Shown: positions 1 to 8,751 of the stretch, piece by piece
Layout: every line of letters starts with the position of its first letter
Position numbering within the stretch: position 1 is the first letter of the stretch
NCBI RefSeq assembly: GCF_011045195.1
Contig: NZ_CP049199.1
Location: forward strand, 1,364,001 to 1,428,000
DNA length: 64,000 nt
Origin: Caulobacter soli
GTDB taxonomy: Bacteria; Pseudomonadota; Alphaproteobacteria; Caulobacterales; Caulobacteraceae
Reading direction: 5' to 3'
Notes under the pieces: generated by a model
Told to the model about the DNA's origin: nothing
The model's database searches: none
What the model saw: only the letters and a program-made list of their open reading frames with translations
Translations under genes and position numbers: made by a program

Positions 1-919
1 GGGCCTCGGGGCTGTTGATCCGCGCCCAGCTGGCCTGCAGGGCCCAGTTCGGCGTCGGGTTCCACGAGACGCGGGTGGCGACGCTGTCCAGTTGGCCGGT
101 CTCGATGTCGTAGCGGTTCTGATCCGGCTCGCGACCTCGGAAGGCGCTGGCCTCGACCTTCCAGTTCTGGCGCGACACCCCGGCCGTCACCACGCCGAAG
201 GTGATGTGGGTCGAGTCGAACCAGTGGTGGGTGATCGGGGCCTCGGGACTGTCCATCGCCGCCTGGCGGTGCATGAAGGCGGGCGGACCGAACGCCGGCT
301 CGCCGGGCAGGCCGGCGTAGAGATAGCCGTCGAACCCGCCGCCCAGCGGGTGGCTGTAACTGGCCGACAACTCCATGAAGAGATCGTGCGGATGCTGGCG
401 ATCGACCAGCGGGGTCTTGCCATCGGCCGTCTCGCCGGTGGCCAGCAATAGCGGATAGCCGCTCTTGCCCATGAAGGGGTCGGGGCTGACCATGGCCTTG
501 AAGCCCAGCATGCCGTCGCCCACTTCGCGCTGGGCCATGCCCATCACCATGCCGGCCAGGAACGCCTTGTCGCCGCCGCGCGGTCCGCCCTGGCTGTCAT
601 AGACGCCGTTGAACACGGCGTGGCCCATCAGCATCCAGCCGCTGTCGGTGTGGAGCATGATCCCGTCGTGCGGCGAGGCGTCGGGCTGCCAACTGGTGCC
701 GGAGGCGTCGCGGGTCATGGCGTAGGCGCCCAGGGCGCTCTGCATGACGTGCCCGGTGGGATTGATGAGGGCCTCGAGGGGAACGTTGTCTTCGTCCGGC
801 ATCGGCATCGTCATGCCGGGATGATCGTGCTGCTGGGCGAGCACCGGCGCGGCGAGGCCAAGGCTCGCGGCGAGAGCGGCGCAGGCCAGAAGGCGCGCGT
901 GGAAAGTCTGGGTGGTCAT
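1..919 (-). CDS. Exported beta-barrel-like protein, unknown function (3' end cut by window edge)
   Basis: Reading leftward from an ATG at 919 the frame stays open to the window edge (306 codons), so the C-terminus lies outside. The N-terminus is a signal peptide ending in APVLAQ, followed by a short His/Met-rich stretch (QHDHPGMTMPMP). The remainder is rich in aromatic residues, Gly and alternating polar/hydrophobic segments, as in outer-membrane or periplasmic beta proteins. An AAAGG ribosome site lies upstream. It sits 59 nt downstream of a Cys/His/Met-rich exported gene in the same direction, so a metal-related (copper) role is possible, but this is inference from composition and neighbour only. 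I do not recognise a named family. Confidence 0.7.
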   Translation of the reverse strand, partial: MTTQTFHARLLACAALAASLGLAAPVLAQQHDHPGMTMPMPDEDNVPLEALINPTGHVMQSALGAYAMTRDASGTSWQPDASPHDGIMLHTDSGWMLMGHAVFNGVYDSQGGPRGGDKAFLAGMVMGMAQREVGDGMLGFKAMVSPDPFMGKSGYPLLLATGETADGKTPLVDRQHPHDLFMELSASYSHPLGGGFDGYLYAGLPGEPAFGPPAFMHRQAAMDSPEAPITHHWFDSTHITFGVVTAGVSRQNWKVEASAFRGREPDQNRYDIETGQLDSVATRVSWNPTPNWALQASWARINSPEA

Positions 920-978
920 GGGACCGACCTTTCTGAAGCGGGGGGAGGATGATCCGCGCGGCGGCCGCGCGGAAGGCT

Positions 979-1338
979 TCAGGCGACGGGTCTTGGAGGG
1001 CCGTGCTCGGGCGCGAGGCTCAGGCCGACGGCGGCCTGGCGGAGCGGCGTGAAGGCGATGCGGACGACGGCGCCGGGCGCGAGCACCGGCGCGACGTCGC
1101 GGACCGAGGCGGGCAGGCAGCCGGCGCAGCAACTGAGCGGCATGGCGTCGGAGCGCGACTTGTGGACGGGCGCCTTGTCGTGGGTCATGCCGGCCATGTC
1201 GCCCGTCATGTCCTGCATCATCTCGTGACAGGGCGGGGGAGCAGACGGTTCGGCGTGACACGGCAGGGCGCGCAGCGGTCCGCTCACGGCGAAGACCGCC
1301 GCCAGCAGGATCAGCATGAAGGTGCGAAGGCCGCGCAT
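979..1338 (-). CDS. Small exported Cys/His/Met-rich protein
   Basis: A 119-aa protein with an N-terminal hydrophobic signal segment (LILLAAVFAVSG), followed by a metal-ligand-rich centre (CHEMMQDMTGDMAGMTHDK) and a CCAGC-type cysteine cluster. Such composition suggests periplasmic copper or other soft-metal binding; the overall shape resembles small DUF2946-like exported proteins, though I cannot confirm membership. The start at 1338 was chosen because the signal peptide begins there; a longer frame upstream to 1560 overlaps the divergent sialidase-like gene. It is likely co-transcribed with the edge gene at 1-919. Confidence 0.6.
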   Translation of the reverse strand: MRGLRTFMLILLAAVFAVSGPLRALPCHAEPSAPPPCHEMMQDMTGDMAGMTHDKAPVHKSRSDAMPLSCCAGCLPASVRDVAPVLAPGAVVRIAFTPLRQAAVGLSLAPEHGPPRPVA

Positions 1339-1449
1339 GCCGTTAGGGTAGGGGGCGCGGTTCGCGTGAGCAAGCCGACGTTTCGGTCGCCGGGAGGACT
1401 TGCCCGCCGTATGGAAGCGCCAGTCAACAGGGCCCACGGGGAAGCGGCG

Positions 1450-2655
1450 ATGATCAAGAGGCTGGTGGCGGGCGTCGTGGTGCTGCTCCTGACAACGGGC
1501 GCCGCATCGGGGCTGGAAGGCGATGTGCCATACGACATCGCGCCAGGCCTCTTTCAGCAAGACCAGCCGGATCTGGGGCTCAAGCGGGCGCCGGGCACGG
1601 AGACGTTCACGATCTTCGCGCCCACGGCCAAGACCGATCGCTTCAGCAACGGCGTGGTGCTGATCCCCTTCAAGGGGCGGCTATATGCTCAGTGGCAGAG
1701 CTCGGCCCAGGACGAGGATTCCGCCGACACCTGGGTCGCCTACAGCGTCAGCGGCGACGGCCGAACCTGGAGCGCGCCCAGGGCGCTGGCGCCGGCCGGA
1801 GAGAACGGCGTGATGCGGTCCAGCGGCGGCTGGTGGACGGACGGGCGGGTCCTGGTCGCCTACGCCAATGTCTGGCCCGAGGGCTTCCAGTCGGGCGCGG
1901 GCGGTTATGCCGAGTACCGCACCAGCCGGGATGGCCGCACCTGGAGCGCGCCGCGTCGCGTGACCGGGGCGGACGGCCATCCCGTCGAGGGCGTGATCGA
2001 GCAGGATCCGCATCTGATCGACGGGCGGGTGATGACGGCCTTCCACCTGCGCCCGGGCATGGTCGCCAAACCCTTCTTCACCGACGATCCGCTGGGCGTC
2101 GCGGGCTGGACCGAGGGGCGGATGGCCAATCTGCCGCGCGACGTGGCCAGCGACACCGCCGCGCCGCATGAGCGCCGGCTAAGCCGCGAGATCGAGCCCA
2201 GCCTGTTCCGCCGCGCCGACGGCTGCGTCGTCATGGTGTTCCGCGACGAGGCGCTGAGCTTTCGCCAACTGGCGGCGCAAAGCTGCGATCGGGGCGTGAC
2301 CTGGACCACGCCCGCCCTGACGGCCATGCCCGACTCTCGCGCCAAGCAGAGCGCCGGCAACCTGCCGGACGGCGCGGCCTATCTGGTCAATGCGCCCAAC
2401 GGCGATCGCGTACGGATGCCGCTGGCCGTCACCGTCAGCGCGGACGGCCGGCTTTTCGATCGCAGCTGGCTGCTGCGCGGTCGCGACGACCTGCAGCCGC
2501 TGCGGTTCGAGGGGCGCTACAAGCGGCCGGGCTACCACTATCCCAAGAGCGTGGTCTGGAAGGACCATCTCTATGTCGGCTATTCGGCCAACAAGGAGGA
2601 CGTTCAGGTGACGCGTGTTCCTCTGACGTCGCTCGCCGCGCCGAGGCGGCCGTGA
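1450..2655 (+). CDS. Exported sialidase-like (BNR/Asp-box) protein
   Basis: A 401-aa protein with a Sec signal peptide (MIKRLVAGVVVLLLTTGAASG). Two Asp-box-type repeats with the core DGRTWSAPR occur near residues 100 and 160, with a related DRGVTW repeat further on, indicating a six-bladed beta-propeller of the exo-alpha-sialidase superfamily. The substrate cannot be read from the sequence; many environmental members act on other glycans. The frame is open upstream to 949, but that part overlaps the oppositely oriented gene at 979-1338 and has no signal-like start, so the ATG at 1450 is preferred (an ATG at 1411 is the alternative). It converges with the GNAT gene at 2666. Confidence 0.75.
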   Translation: MIKRLVAGVVVLLLTTGAASGLEGDVPYDIAPGLFQQDQPDLGLKRAPGTETFTIFAPTAKTDRFSNGVVLIPFKGRLYAQWQSSAQDEDSADTWVAYSVSGDGRTWSAPRALAPAGENGVMRSSGGWWTDGRVLVAYANVWPEGFQSGAGGYAEYRTSRDGRTWSAPRRVTGADGHPVEGVIEQDPHLIDGRVMTAFHLRPGMVAKPFFTDDPLGVAGWTEGRMANLPRDVASDTAAPHERRLSREIEPSLFRRADGCVVMVFRDEALSFRQLAAQSCDRGVTWTTPALTAMPDSRAKQSAGNLPDGAAYLVNAPNGDRVRMPLAVTVSADGRLFDRSWLLRGRDDLQPLRFEGRYKRPGYHYPKSVVWKDHLYVGYSANKEDVQVTRVPLTSLAAPRRP

Positions 2656-2665
2656 TCGTTCGGGC

Positions 2666-3217
2666 CTAGACCCCGCTCAGCTCCATCCCGGGCGCATCGG
2701 GTTCGCGCGCGCCGCCGCCGTTCAGCGGGCGCTGCATCCAGACCAGGTCGACCCAGCGGCCGAACTTGTAGCCCATGTCCGGGAAGACGCCCTTCTGCGT
2801 AAAGCCCAGCGACGCGTGCAGGCCGACGGAGGCGGCGTTGCCGCTGTCGCCGATCACCGCGCACATCTGGCGCAGGCCTAGGGCCTCGCAGGCCGCGATC
2901 AGGGCCGCCAGCAGGGCCTTGCCCACGCCCTTGCCGACCGCGTCGGGGCCGACATAGACGCTGTCCTCGACCGTGTAGCGATAGGCGGCCCTCAAGCGGA
3001 ACGGGCCGGCGTAGGCATAGCCCAGCACCGCGCCGTCCTGCTCGGCGACCAGATAGGGCAGGCCCTTGGCGAGGAAGGCCGCGCGGCGGCGGCCCATCTC
3101 GGCCTGGTCCGGGGGAATCTCCTCGAAGGTGCCCAGGCCGTTCAGGACGTTCCAGCCGTAGATGGCGGTGATCGCCGCGATGTCGGCGTCCGTCGAGGGA
3201 CGAATGGTCACGCTCAT
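2666..3217 (-). CDS. GNAT N-acetyltransferase, phosphinothricin acetyltransferase-like
   Basis: A 183-aa GNAT-fold enzyme. The N-terminus (IRPSTDADIAAITAIYGWNV), the substrate-loop segment around GTFEE, the acetyl-CoA pyrophosphate loop (GKGVGKALL, about residues 99-107) and the NAASVGLHASLGF segment are characteristic of the Pat/Bar or MnaT-like subgroup, which acetylates the amine of phosphinothricin, methionine sulfone or similar molecules. The ATG at 3217 immediately precedes the conserved IRP start; longer frames run into a palindromic repeat (3224-3353) and are rejected. The enzyme would be cytoplasmic. Its substrate is inferred from the family. Confidence 0.85.
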   Translation of the reverse strand: MSVTIRPSTDADIAAITAIYGWNVLNGLGTFEEIPPDQAEMGRRRAAFLAKGLPYLVAEQDGAVLGYAYAGPFRLRAAYRYTVEDSVYVGPDAVGKGVGKALLAALIAACEALGLRQMCAVIGDSGNAASVGLHASLGFTQKGVFPDMGYKFGRWVDLVWMQRPLNGGGAREPDAPGMELSGV

Positions 3218-3223
3218 GAAAAG

Positions 3224-3353
3224 CCTCCCCCCATGGGGGAGGTGTCGGCGTAGCCGACGGAGGGGGGAGTGGTCGGCAGGCGCCCACATCCCGGACCTTC
3301 GCCCCTAGAACTCCCCCTACCGGCCTTCGGCCGCCTCCCCCACAGGGGGAGGG
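3224..3353. repeat. Dispersed palindromic repeat doublet (family B)
   Basis: Two G/C-rich hairpins separated by about 50 nt: a CCTCCCCC/GGGGGAGG palindrome followed by GTCGGCG-TA-CGCCGAC-like arms, then a second unit with CGGCC-TTC-GGCCG and CTCCCCC/GGGGGAG arms. The same family recurs at 22832-22940. It lies between the GNAT and oligopeptidase genes and resembles REP/REPIN-type intergenic elements. Confidence 0.75.
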
Positions 3354-3371
3354 CCTTCTTCGTCGAACGCA

Positions 3372-5567
3372 TCACGCCTTGGCCCAACCCTTGTCGACCG
3401 CCCACACGGCGAACGCATAGTCCAGGGCGATCTCCTTGAGGAAGTCGAACCGTCCGGAAGCCCCGCCATGGCCGGCCTCCATGTTGATCTTGAGCAGGAT
3501 CGGGGCGCCGCTGGTCGTATGTTCGCGCAAGCGCGCGGTCCACTTCTCCGGCTCCCAATAGGTGACGCGCGGGTCCGACAGGCCGCCGGTGGCCAGCACG
3601 GCCGGATAGGCCTTGGCCGTGACGTTGTCGTACGGCGAATAGCTGGCGATGTAGTCGTAGGCCTCCTTGTCCTCCAGCGGATTGCCCCATTCGGGCCATT
3701 CCGGCGGAGTCAGGGGCAGGGAGGTGTCGCTCATGGTGTTGAGCACGTCGACGAACGGCACCGCCCCGATGATCCCGGACCACAGGTCGGGCCGCAGGTT
3801 GGCGATCGCCCCCATCAGCATGCCGCCGGCCGAGCCGCCATAGGCCACCGTGCGGTCCTTGGCGCCGTAGCCGGCCCCGTGCAGGTGCTCGGCGCAGGCG
3901 ATGAAGTCGGTAAAGGTGTTCTTCTTGGTGAACTTGCGGCCGTCCAGGAACCAGCCGTAGCCCTTTTCCGAGCCGCCGCGGATGTGGGCCGTGGCCCAGA
4001 CCCATCCGCGGTCGACCAGGCTGAGGTTGCGGATCGAGAACGACGGATCGATCGACATGCCGTAGCTGCCATAGCCGTACAGCAAGAGCGGCGCCTGGCC
4101 GTCGAGCGCCACGCCCTTCTTCATCACCACGGTGATCGGCACCTCCTGGCCATCGGCGGCCTTGGCGTAGAGGCGCTTGGTGACATAGGCGGCCGGGTCG
4201 TGGCCCGACGGGATCTCCTGGGTCTTGCGCAGGGTCTTGGCGCCCGTCGTCATGTCGTAGTCGAACCACTGCCGGGGCGTGGTCGGCGACTGGTAGACGT
4301 AGCGCATCACCGGGGTGTCGAACTCGTAGCCGCCCTCCAGGCTGAGGACATAGGCCTCCTCGTCGATCGTGATCGGCTTCTCGGCCTTGGTGGCGCGGTC
4401 GGTGATGACGATGCGGGTGTTGGCGTTGACCCGTTCGACGCGAACCAGATGGTTCTTGTAGGCGGCCAGGCCGGTGATGAAGTGCCCCGGCTTGTGCGGG
4501 ACGAAGTCCTTCCAGTGGGCGCGGCCGGGCGTGGCGACCGGGGCTTCCACCAGCTTGAAGTCGATGGCCCCGTCGGCGTTGGTCAGGATGACGAAGCGGC
4601 CGTCCCAGTGCTCGACCGAATAGCGCAGGCCCACGGTGCGGGGCTCGAAGACCTTGGGTTCGGCGGTCGCGTCGTCGGCCGGGATCAGCAGGGTCTCGGA
4701 CGTCTCGTGGTCGCCGGCGGTGATGGTGATGAAGGCGTCCGAACCGGTCACGCCCACGCTGACGAAGAAGCCATCGTCGGGCTCGTCATAGACCAGCACG
4801 TCGTCCTTCAGCCCGCCGCGCGCGGGGCGGCGGTAGATCTTGTCCGACCGGCCGTTGTCGTCGCGATGGGTCCAGAACAGCCACTTTGAGTCGGGCGACC
4901 AGGCGAAGTCGCCGGTGCTGCTCTCGACGGGCTCCTTCAGGATCTCGCCGGTGGCCAGGTCCTTCACATAGATGTGGTGGACTTCCGAGCCCTGGGCGTC
5001 CTCGGCGTAGGCCAGCAGCTTGTGGTCGGGGCTGTGGTCGGCGGCGCTGACCTGGCTGTAGGCCTTGCCCTTGGCCAGGGCGTCGCAGTCCAGCAGGATC
5101 TCCTCGCCCGTGGCTTGGTCTTTGGGGCGGCGCGCGAAGATCGGGTGCTGGCCGCCGATGTTGAAGCGCGAATAGTATTCGAACGGACCGTCGGGTGCGG
5201 GGACGGAGGCGTCGTCCTCCTTGATGCGGCCTTTCATCTCCTCGAACATCGCCGCCTGCAGGGCCTCGGTCGAGGCCAGCATGGCCTTGGTGTAGGCGTT
5301 CTCGGCGGTCAGGTGGTCCTTGACCTCCGGCTTGATCAGCGTCGGGTCGCGCAGGACCTTCTGCCAGTTGTCGTCCTTCATCCAGGCGTAGTCGTCGACG
5401 CGGACGCGGCCCAGCTGCTCGGTGCGCAGGGGAATCTTGGTGGCGACAGGCGGGACAGGCTTGGACGACTCGGACATCATGCTCTCGGATCTGGCGTTCT
5501 CGGGGCGGACCACCGACACCGACGTAATGACCGCTGCCGCGCTCGTCATCATTTTGCGCCGGTTCAT
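3372..5567 (-). CDS. ptrB: Oligopeptidase B (S9A prolyl oligopeptidase family)
   Basis: A 731-aa serine peptidase that cleaves short peptides after basic residues. The C-terminal alpha/beta-hydrolase domain carries the nucleophile motif GGSAGG (Ser579), a GLSDPRV segment (Asp665) and EAGHGG (His700), forming the expected triad; the N-terminal half is the beta-propeller. The C-terminal region PEWPEWGNP is typical of oligopeptidase B. The N-terminus MNRRKMMTSAAAVITSVSVV looks like a short Tat or Sec-type leader, so export is possible, unlike the cytoplasmic enterobacterial enzyme; an internal ATG near the SESMMSES segment would give a cytoplasmic form. It is divergent from the trypsin-like gene at 5674. 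Confidence 0.9.
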   Translation of the reverse strand: MNRRKMMTSAAAVITSVSVVRPENARSESMMSESSKPVPPVATKIPLRTEQLGRVRVDDYAWMKDDNWQKVLRDPTLIKPEVKDHLTAENAYTKAMLASTEALQAAMFEEMKGRIKEDDASVPAPDGPFEYYSRFNIGGQHPIFARRPKDQATGEEILLDCDALAKGKAYSQVSAADHSPDHKLLAYAEDAQGSEVHHIYVKDLATGEILKEPVESSTGDFAWSPDSKWLFWTHRDDNGRSDKIYRRPARGGLKDDVLVYDEPDDGFFVSVGVTGSDAFITITAGDHETSETLLIPADDATAEPKVFEPRTVGLRYSVEHWDGRFVILTNADGAIDFKLVEAPVATPGRAHWKDFVPHKPGHFITGLAAYKNHLVRVERVNANTRIVITDRATKAEKPITIDEEAYVLSLEGGYEFDTPVMRYVYQSPTTPRQWFDYDMTTGAKTLRKTQEIPSGHDPAAYVTKRLYAKAADGQEVPITVVMKKGVALDGQAPLLLYGYGSYGMSIDPSFSIRNLSLVDRGWVWATAHIRGGSEKGYGWFLDGRKFTKKNTFTDFIACAEHLHGAGYGAKDRTVAYGGSAGGMLMGAIANLRPDLWSGIIGAVPFVDVLNTMSDTSLPLTPPEWPEWGNPLEDKEAYDYIASYSPYDNVTAKAYPAVLATGGLSDPRVTYWEPEKWTARLREHTTSGAPILLKINMEAGHGGASGRFDFLKEIALDYAFAVWAVDKGWAKA

Positions 5568-5673
5568 GGTCAGATTTTCCCCCGCGATGCGTCAGAACGC
5601 CAACTTGTGCGCCTAGACGGCGCTGGTCAAACTGACCCTCGTGTAGAGTGAATCCGGGGGCGTGAGGGTTTAG

Positions 5674-6540
5674 ATGGCTTGGGACCTGTCGGTCGATCTG
5701 ATCCAGGCGACCGTGCAGCTTGAACAGCCGCTCGGTGACGGATCGCGTACGGTCGGCACGGGCTTCCTGATCGAGGATCCCACCCCCGACGGTCGCCCCC
5801 GCACCATCCTGGTCACCGCCGGCCACGTCTTCGACAAGATGCCCGGCGCCTCGGCCAAGATCGGCTATCGCATCCAGAGCGCCGACGGCGTCTGGCGCTA
5901 CGACCCCCACACCCTGAAGATCCGCGACGGCGACCATCCGCTGTGGACCAAGCATCCCAGCCGCGACGTCGCGGCGATCGAGGTCGAGGCCCCGCCGGAA
6001 TTCGCCAAGGCGGCGATCCCCCTGGCCTGGCTGGCCCAGGACGACACCTTCAACAAGTACAGCCTGGGTCCGGGCGACGAGATGATGGCCCTGGGCTTCC
6101 CGCGCGGGCTGTCGGCCAATCCGGCGGGCTTTCCGATCCTGCGGTCGGGCCGGGTCGCCTCTTATCCGCTGGCCCCGGCCAGCGTGTTCCCCACGTTCCT
6201 GATGGACTTCTCGGTGTTCCCCGGCAATTCGGGCGGGCCGGTGTTCATGGCCGAGGGCGCGCGCCGTCGGCCGGGGTCGAGCGAGAGCCAGGAAGTGCAG
6301 TTCATCGCCGGCATGCTGACCCAGCAGGTCGAGCTGTCGGGCGAGCGCCTGGAGATCGGCATCGTCACCCACGCCAAGTATATCCGCGAGACGGTGGCCA
6401 TGCTCGACAAGACGGCCGGCCCGCCCGTGGTCCAGGCCAAACCCGCCAAGCCGGCCGAGCCCCAGACCCAGGCGGCGACCCAGGCCGCCGCCCAGAACGC
6501 CGTGGCCGTCTCGGCCGCCGCCATGGCCGTCGCTCGGTAA
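5674..6540 (+). CDS. Trypsin-like serine protease domain protein without signal peptide
   Basis: A 288-aa protein with a chymotrypsin-fold protease domain. The catalytic triad is visible: VTAGHV (His51), RDVAAIE (Asp98) and GNSGGP (Ser186), with GTGFLI before the His as in HtrA/trypsin families. There is no PDZ domain; the last 45 residues are an Ala/Gln/Pro-rich tail. The ATG at 5674 starts directly with MAWDLSVDL and no signal peptide is apparent, so the product looks cytoplasmic, unusual for this fold. It is transcribed divergently from oligopeptidase B. Natural substrate unknown. Confidence 0.8.
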   Translation: MAWDLSVDLIQATVQLEQPLGDGSRTVGTGFLIEDPTPDGRPRTILVTAGHVFDKMPGASAKIGYRIQSADGVWRYDPHTLKIRDGDHPLWTKHPSRDVAAIEVEAPPEFAKAAIPLAWLAQDDTFNKYSLGPGDEMMALGFPRGLSANPAGFPILRSGRVASYPLAPASVFPTFLMDFSVFPGNSGGPVFMAEGARRRPGSSESQEVQFIAGMLTQQVELSGERLEIGIVTHAKYIRETVAMLDKTAGPPVVQAKPAKPAEPQTQAATQAAAQNAVAVSAAAMAVAR

Positions 6541-6628
6541 GTCATCCCACTGTAGGATAGGCGACACAGGAACCTCGCTCCTCGCCCCCCGTTTCTAGGG
6601 GGAGTTCAAATCCAGCAGGAGCGAAGTC

Positions 6629-6811
6629 ATGAGCACCAATCGTGTTGAAGGCGCTGTCGACAAGGGTGTCGGCGCCGTGAAGGAAGCCGCCGGCAAGGCC
6701 GTGGGCAACGAACGTCTCGAAGCCGAAGGCGCCGCCCAGAAGACCAAGGGCGATGTCCAGAACAAGGTCGGCCAGGCCCAGGACAAGATCGGCGACGCGA
6801 TCAAGCACTAG
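6629..6811 (+). CDS. CsbD family stress-response protein
   Basis: A 60-aa, highly charged, Gly/Ala-rich protein with the CsbD pattern: N-terminal NRVEGAVDKG, repeated AxGKAxG/ K.KGDVQNKVGQAQDKIGDA motifs and near-absence of aromatic residues. CsbD proteins are abundant under general stress in many bacteria; biochemical role unknown. A strong ribosome site (AGGAGCGAAG) precedes the ATG. A clean intrinsic terminator follows 27 nt after the stop, so it is probably a single-gene transcript. Confidence 0.9.
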   Translation: MSTNRVEGAVDKGVGAVKEAAGKAVGNERLEAEGAAQKTKGDVQNKVGQAQDKIGDAIKH

Positions 6812-6837
6812 GCTTGGTCATTCGCTAGACAAGCAAA

Positions 6838-6870
6838 CGGCCGCGGAGCGATCCGCGGCCGTTTTCTTTT
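6838..6870 (+). terminator. Intrinsic terminator after csbD-like gene
   Basis: A perfect 10-bp stem (CGGCCGCGGA / TCCGCGGCCG) with a GCGA tetraloop, followed by TTTTCTTTT and preceded by AAA. It can also serve the converging maoC-like gene because of the A-run on its left. Confidence 0.9.
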
Positions 6871-6893
6871 GGGGACGAGGGCGGGCCCGCTGC

Positions 6894-7340
6894 TTAGCCG
6901 TAGATGATCGAGATCGTCTCGGCCACGCAGGCCGGGCGCTCCTCGCCCTCGATCTCGATCGTGCATTCGTTCTTCAGTTGCAGGCCGCCAGCCTTGGGTT
7001 CGACGCCCAGCAGCTTCTGGCGCATGCGCACCTTCTTGCCGACCCGGACCATGCCGGTGAAACGCACCTTGTCGCAGCCGTAGTTGATGCCGCGCGTCAC
7101 GCCGGTGACCCGCAGGATGTCGGCGCCCAGCATCGGGATCAGCGACAGCGTCAGGAAGCCATGGGCGATCGGGCCGCCGATCTCGCGGGTCGCGCGCTCG
7201 ACGTCGACATGGATCCACTGGTGGTCGCCGGTCGCTTGGGCGAACTGGTTGACCCGCTCCTGGCTGATCTCGACCCAGTCGGAGACCCCGATCTCCTGGC
7301 CGACCAGGCTGGCGACGTCGGCATAGGCGACTTCCTTCAT
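6894..7340 (-). CDS. MaoC-like (R)-specific enoyl-CoA hydratase
   Basis: A 148-aa hot-dog-fold protein. The hydratase 2 motif FAQATGDHQWIHVD (about residues 34-47) supplies the catalytic Asp/His pair, followed by GPIAHGFLTLS. Members hydrate trans-2-enoyl-CoA to (R)-3-hydroxyacyl-CoA, linking beta-oxidation to polyhydroxyalkanoate or other acyl pathways. The ATG at 7340 is at the usual family start; a start 18 nt upstream is possible. It is the first gene leftward of mntH with 76 nt between them and converges on the csbD terminator. Confidence 0.9.
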   Translation of the reverse strand: MKEVAYADVASLVGQEIGVSDWVEISQERVNQFAQATGDHQWIHVDVERATREIGGPIAHGFLTLSLIPMLGADILRVTGVTRGINYGCDKVRFTGMVRVGKKVRMRQKLLGVEPKAGGLQLKNECTIEIEGEERPACVAETISIIYG

Positions 7341-7416
7341 GGCGTGTTTCTCCCGCATGTTCTTGCAAACAGTTGTTTGATTGGTCGCACGGGAGGCGAC
7401 GGCGGGCAAGGTCCCG

Positions 7417-8736
7417 TCAGCCGGCCAGGGTCTGGAAGACCAGCCAGGCGTTGGCCGCCGAGATCACCATGAACAGCCCCCAGGCCACCGCCTTGGTCAG
7501 CAGGCCGTTGGCGAACACGCCCATCAGCGCCTTGTCGTCGGTGAAGCGCAGCAGCGGGAAGATCGCGAACGGCAGCTGGGCGCTCAGCACCACCTGGGTC
7601 AGGACCAGCAGCTTGCCCACCGAATGCTCGCCCAGGGTCAGCACCCCGACCAGGGCCGGCACGATGGCCAGGCCGCGGGTGATCAGTCGCCGTTGCCAGC
7701 AGGGGATCTTCAGGTTCAGGAACCCCTCCAGGATCACCTGGCCGGCGATGGTGCCGGTGAAGGTCGAGCTCTGGCCCGAGGCGAACAGGGCGATCCCGAA
7801 CAGCAGGCCGGCGACGGCCGCGCCGGTCAGGGGCTCGAGCAGGCGATGGGCCTCCTCGATGCCGGCCACGTCGGTGATCCCCGCGCGGTGAAAGGCCGAG
7901 GCCGCCAGGATCAGGATGGCGGCGTTGATGAACAGGGCCACGGCCAGGGAGGCGACGGTGTCCAGCGTCGCCAGCCGCAGGGCCGAACGCTTGCCGGGCT
8001 CGTCGGCGGGCACGACCCGGGTCTGGACGATCGAGGAGTGCAGATAGAGGTTATGCGGCATGATCGTCGCGCCGACGATGCCGATAGCCAGGTACAGGGC
8101 GTTGCCTTGCTTCAGCGCGTCCAGCGACGGGATCAGGCCGCGCGCCACCGCGCCGGCGTCGGGCCTGACCAGGATCAGCTGGACCAGGAAGCAGATCCCG
8201 ATGGTGCCGACCAGGCCCAGGATGATCGCTTCCAGCTGCCGGAAGCCCTTGCCCTTCAGGCCCAGCACGATGACCGTGTCCAGCGCGGTCAGCAGCACGC
8301 CGGCCCACAGGGGTATGCCCAGCAGCAGCTTGAAGGCCAGGGCGCTGCCCAGCACCTCGGCGATGTCGCAGGCGATGATGGCGATCTCGGCCAGCGCCCA
8401 CTGGATCTTGACCGTGCGCGGCCCGTAGCGCTCGCGCGACATCTGGGCGAGATCCCGGCCGGTGACCAGGCCCAGCCGCAGGCTCAGGGTCTGCAGGACG
8501 ATGGCCGCCAGGCTGGACAGCGCCACCACGAACAGCAGCGCCGTGCCGTAGCGCGAGCCGGCTTCGATGTCGGTCGCCCAGTTGCCGGGGTCCATGTAGC
8601 CGACGCTGACCAGCAGGCCGGGGCCGGCGAAGCGCAGCACCCTCTGCCAGGTCGACAGGCCGTCGGGAACGGCCACGGCGCCGCGCACCTCGGCGGGGCA
8701 GAAGGGGGCGGTGGCGGTCTTGGGAAGGGCGAACAT
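7417..8736 (-). CDS. mntH: Nramp-family Mn2+/Fe2+ transporter MntH
   Basis: A 439-aa inner-membrane protein with about eleven transmembrane helices. The two Nramp signatures are intact: DPGNW in TM1 (Asp49) and MPHNLYLHSS in TM6 (Met226, His228), the Met favouring soft transition metals such as Mn2+ in a proton-coupled symport. The ATG at 8736 precedes a family-typical cytoplasmic tail. A 16-bp inverted repeat at 8752-8767, just upstream, is a likely operator for a manganese-responsive repressor. The upstream neighbour is the AT-rich TIR gene in the same direction. Confidence 0.93.
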   Translation of the reverse strand: MFALPKTATAPFCPAEVRGAVAVPDGLSTWQRVLRFAGPGLLVSVGYMDPGNWATDIEAGSRYGTALLFVVALSSLAAIVLQTLSLRLGLVTGRDLAQMSRERYGPRTVKIQWALAEIAIIACDIAEVLGSALAFKLLLGIPLWAGVLLTALDTVIVLGLKGKGFRQLEAIILGLVGTIGICFLVQLILVRPDAGAVARGLIPSLDALKQGNALYLAIGIVGATIMPHNLYLHSSIVQTRVVPADEPGKRSALRLATLDTVASLAVALFINAAILILAASAFHRAGITDVAGIEEAHRLLEPLTGAAVAGLLFGIALFASGQSSTFTGTIAGQVILEGFLNLKIPCWQRRLITRGLAIVPALVGVLTLGEHSVGKLLVLTQVVLSAQLPFAIFPLLRFTDDKALMGVFANGLLTKAVAWGLFMVISAANAWLVFQTLAG

Positions 8737-8751
8737 GGGCTACGCGTTAAC

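Noticed and set aside
6595..6620. tRNA T-arm-like sequence TTCAAATCC
   Set aside because: The flanking five bases do not pair and no acceptor or anticodon arm could be found.
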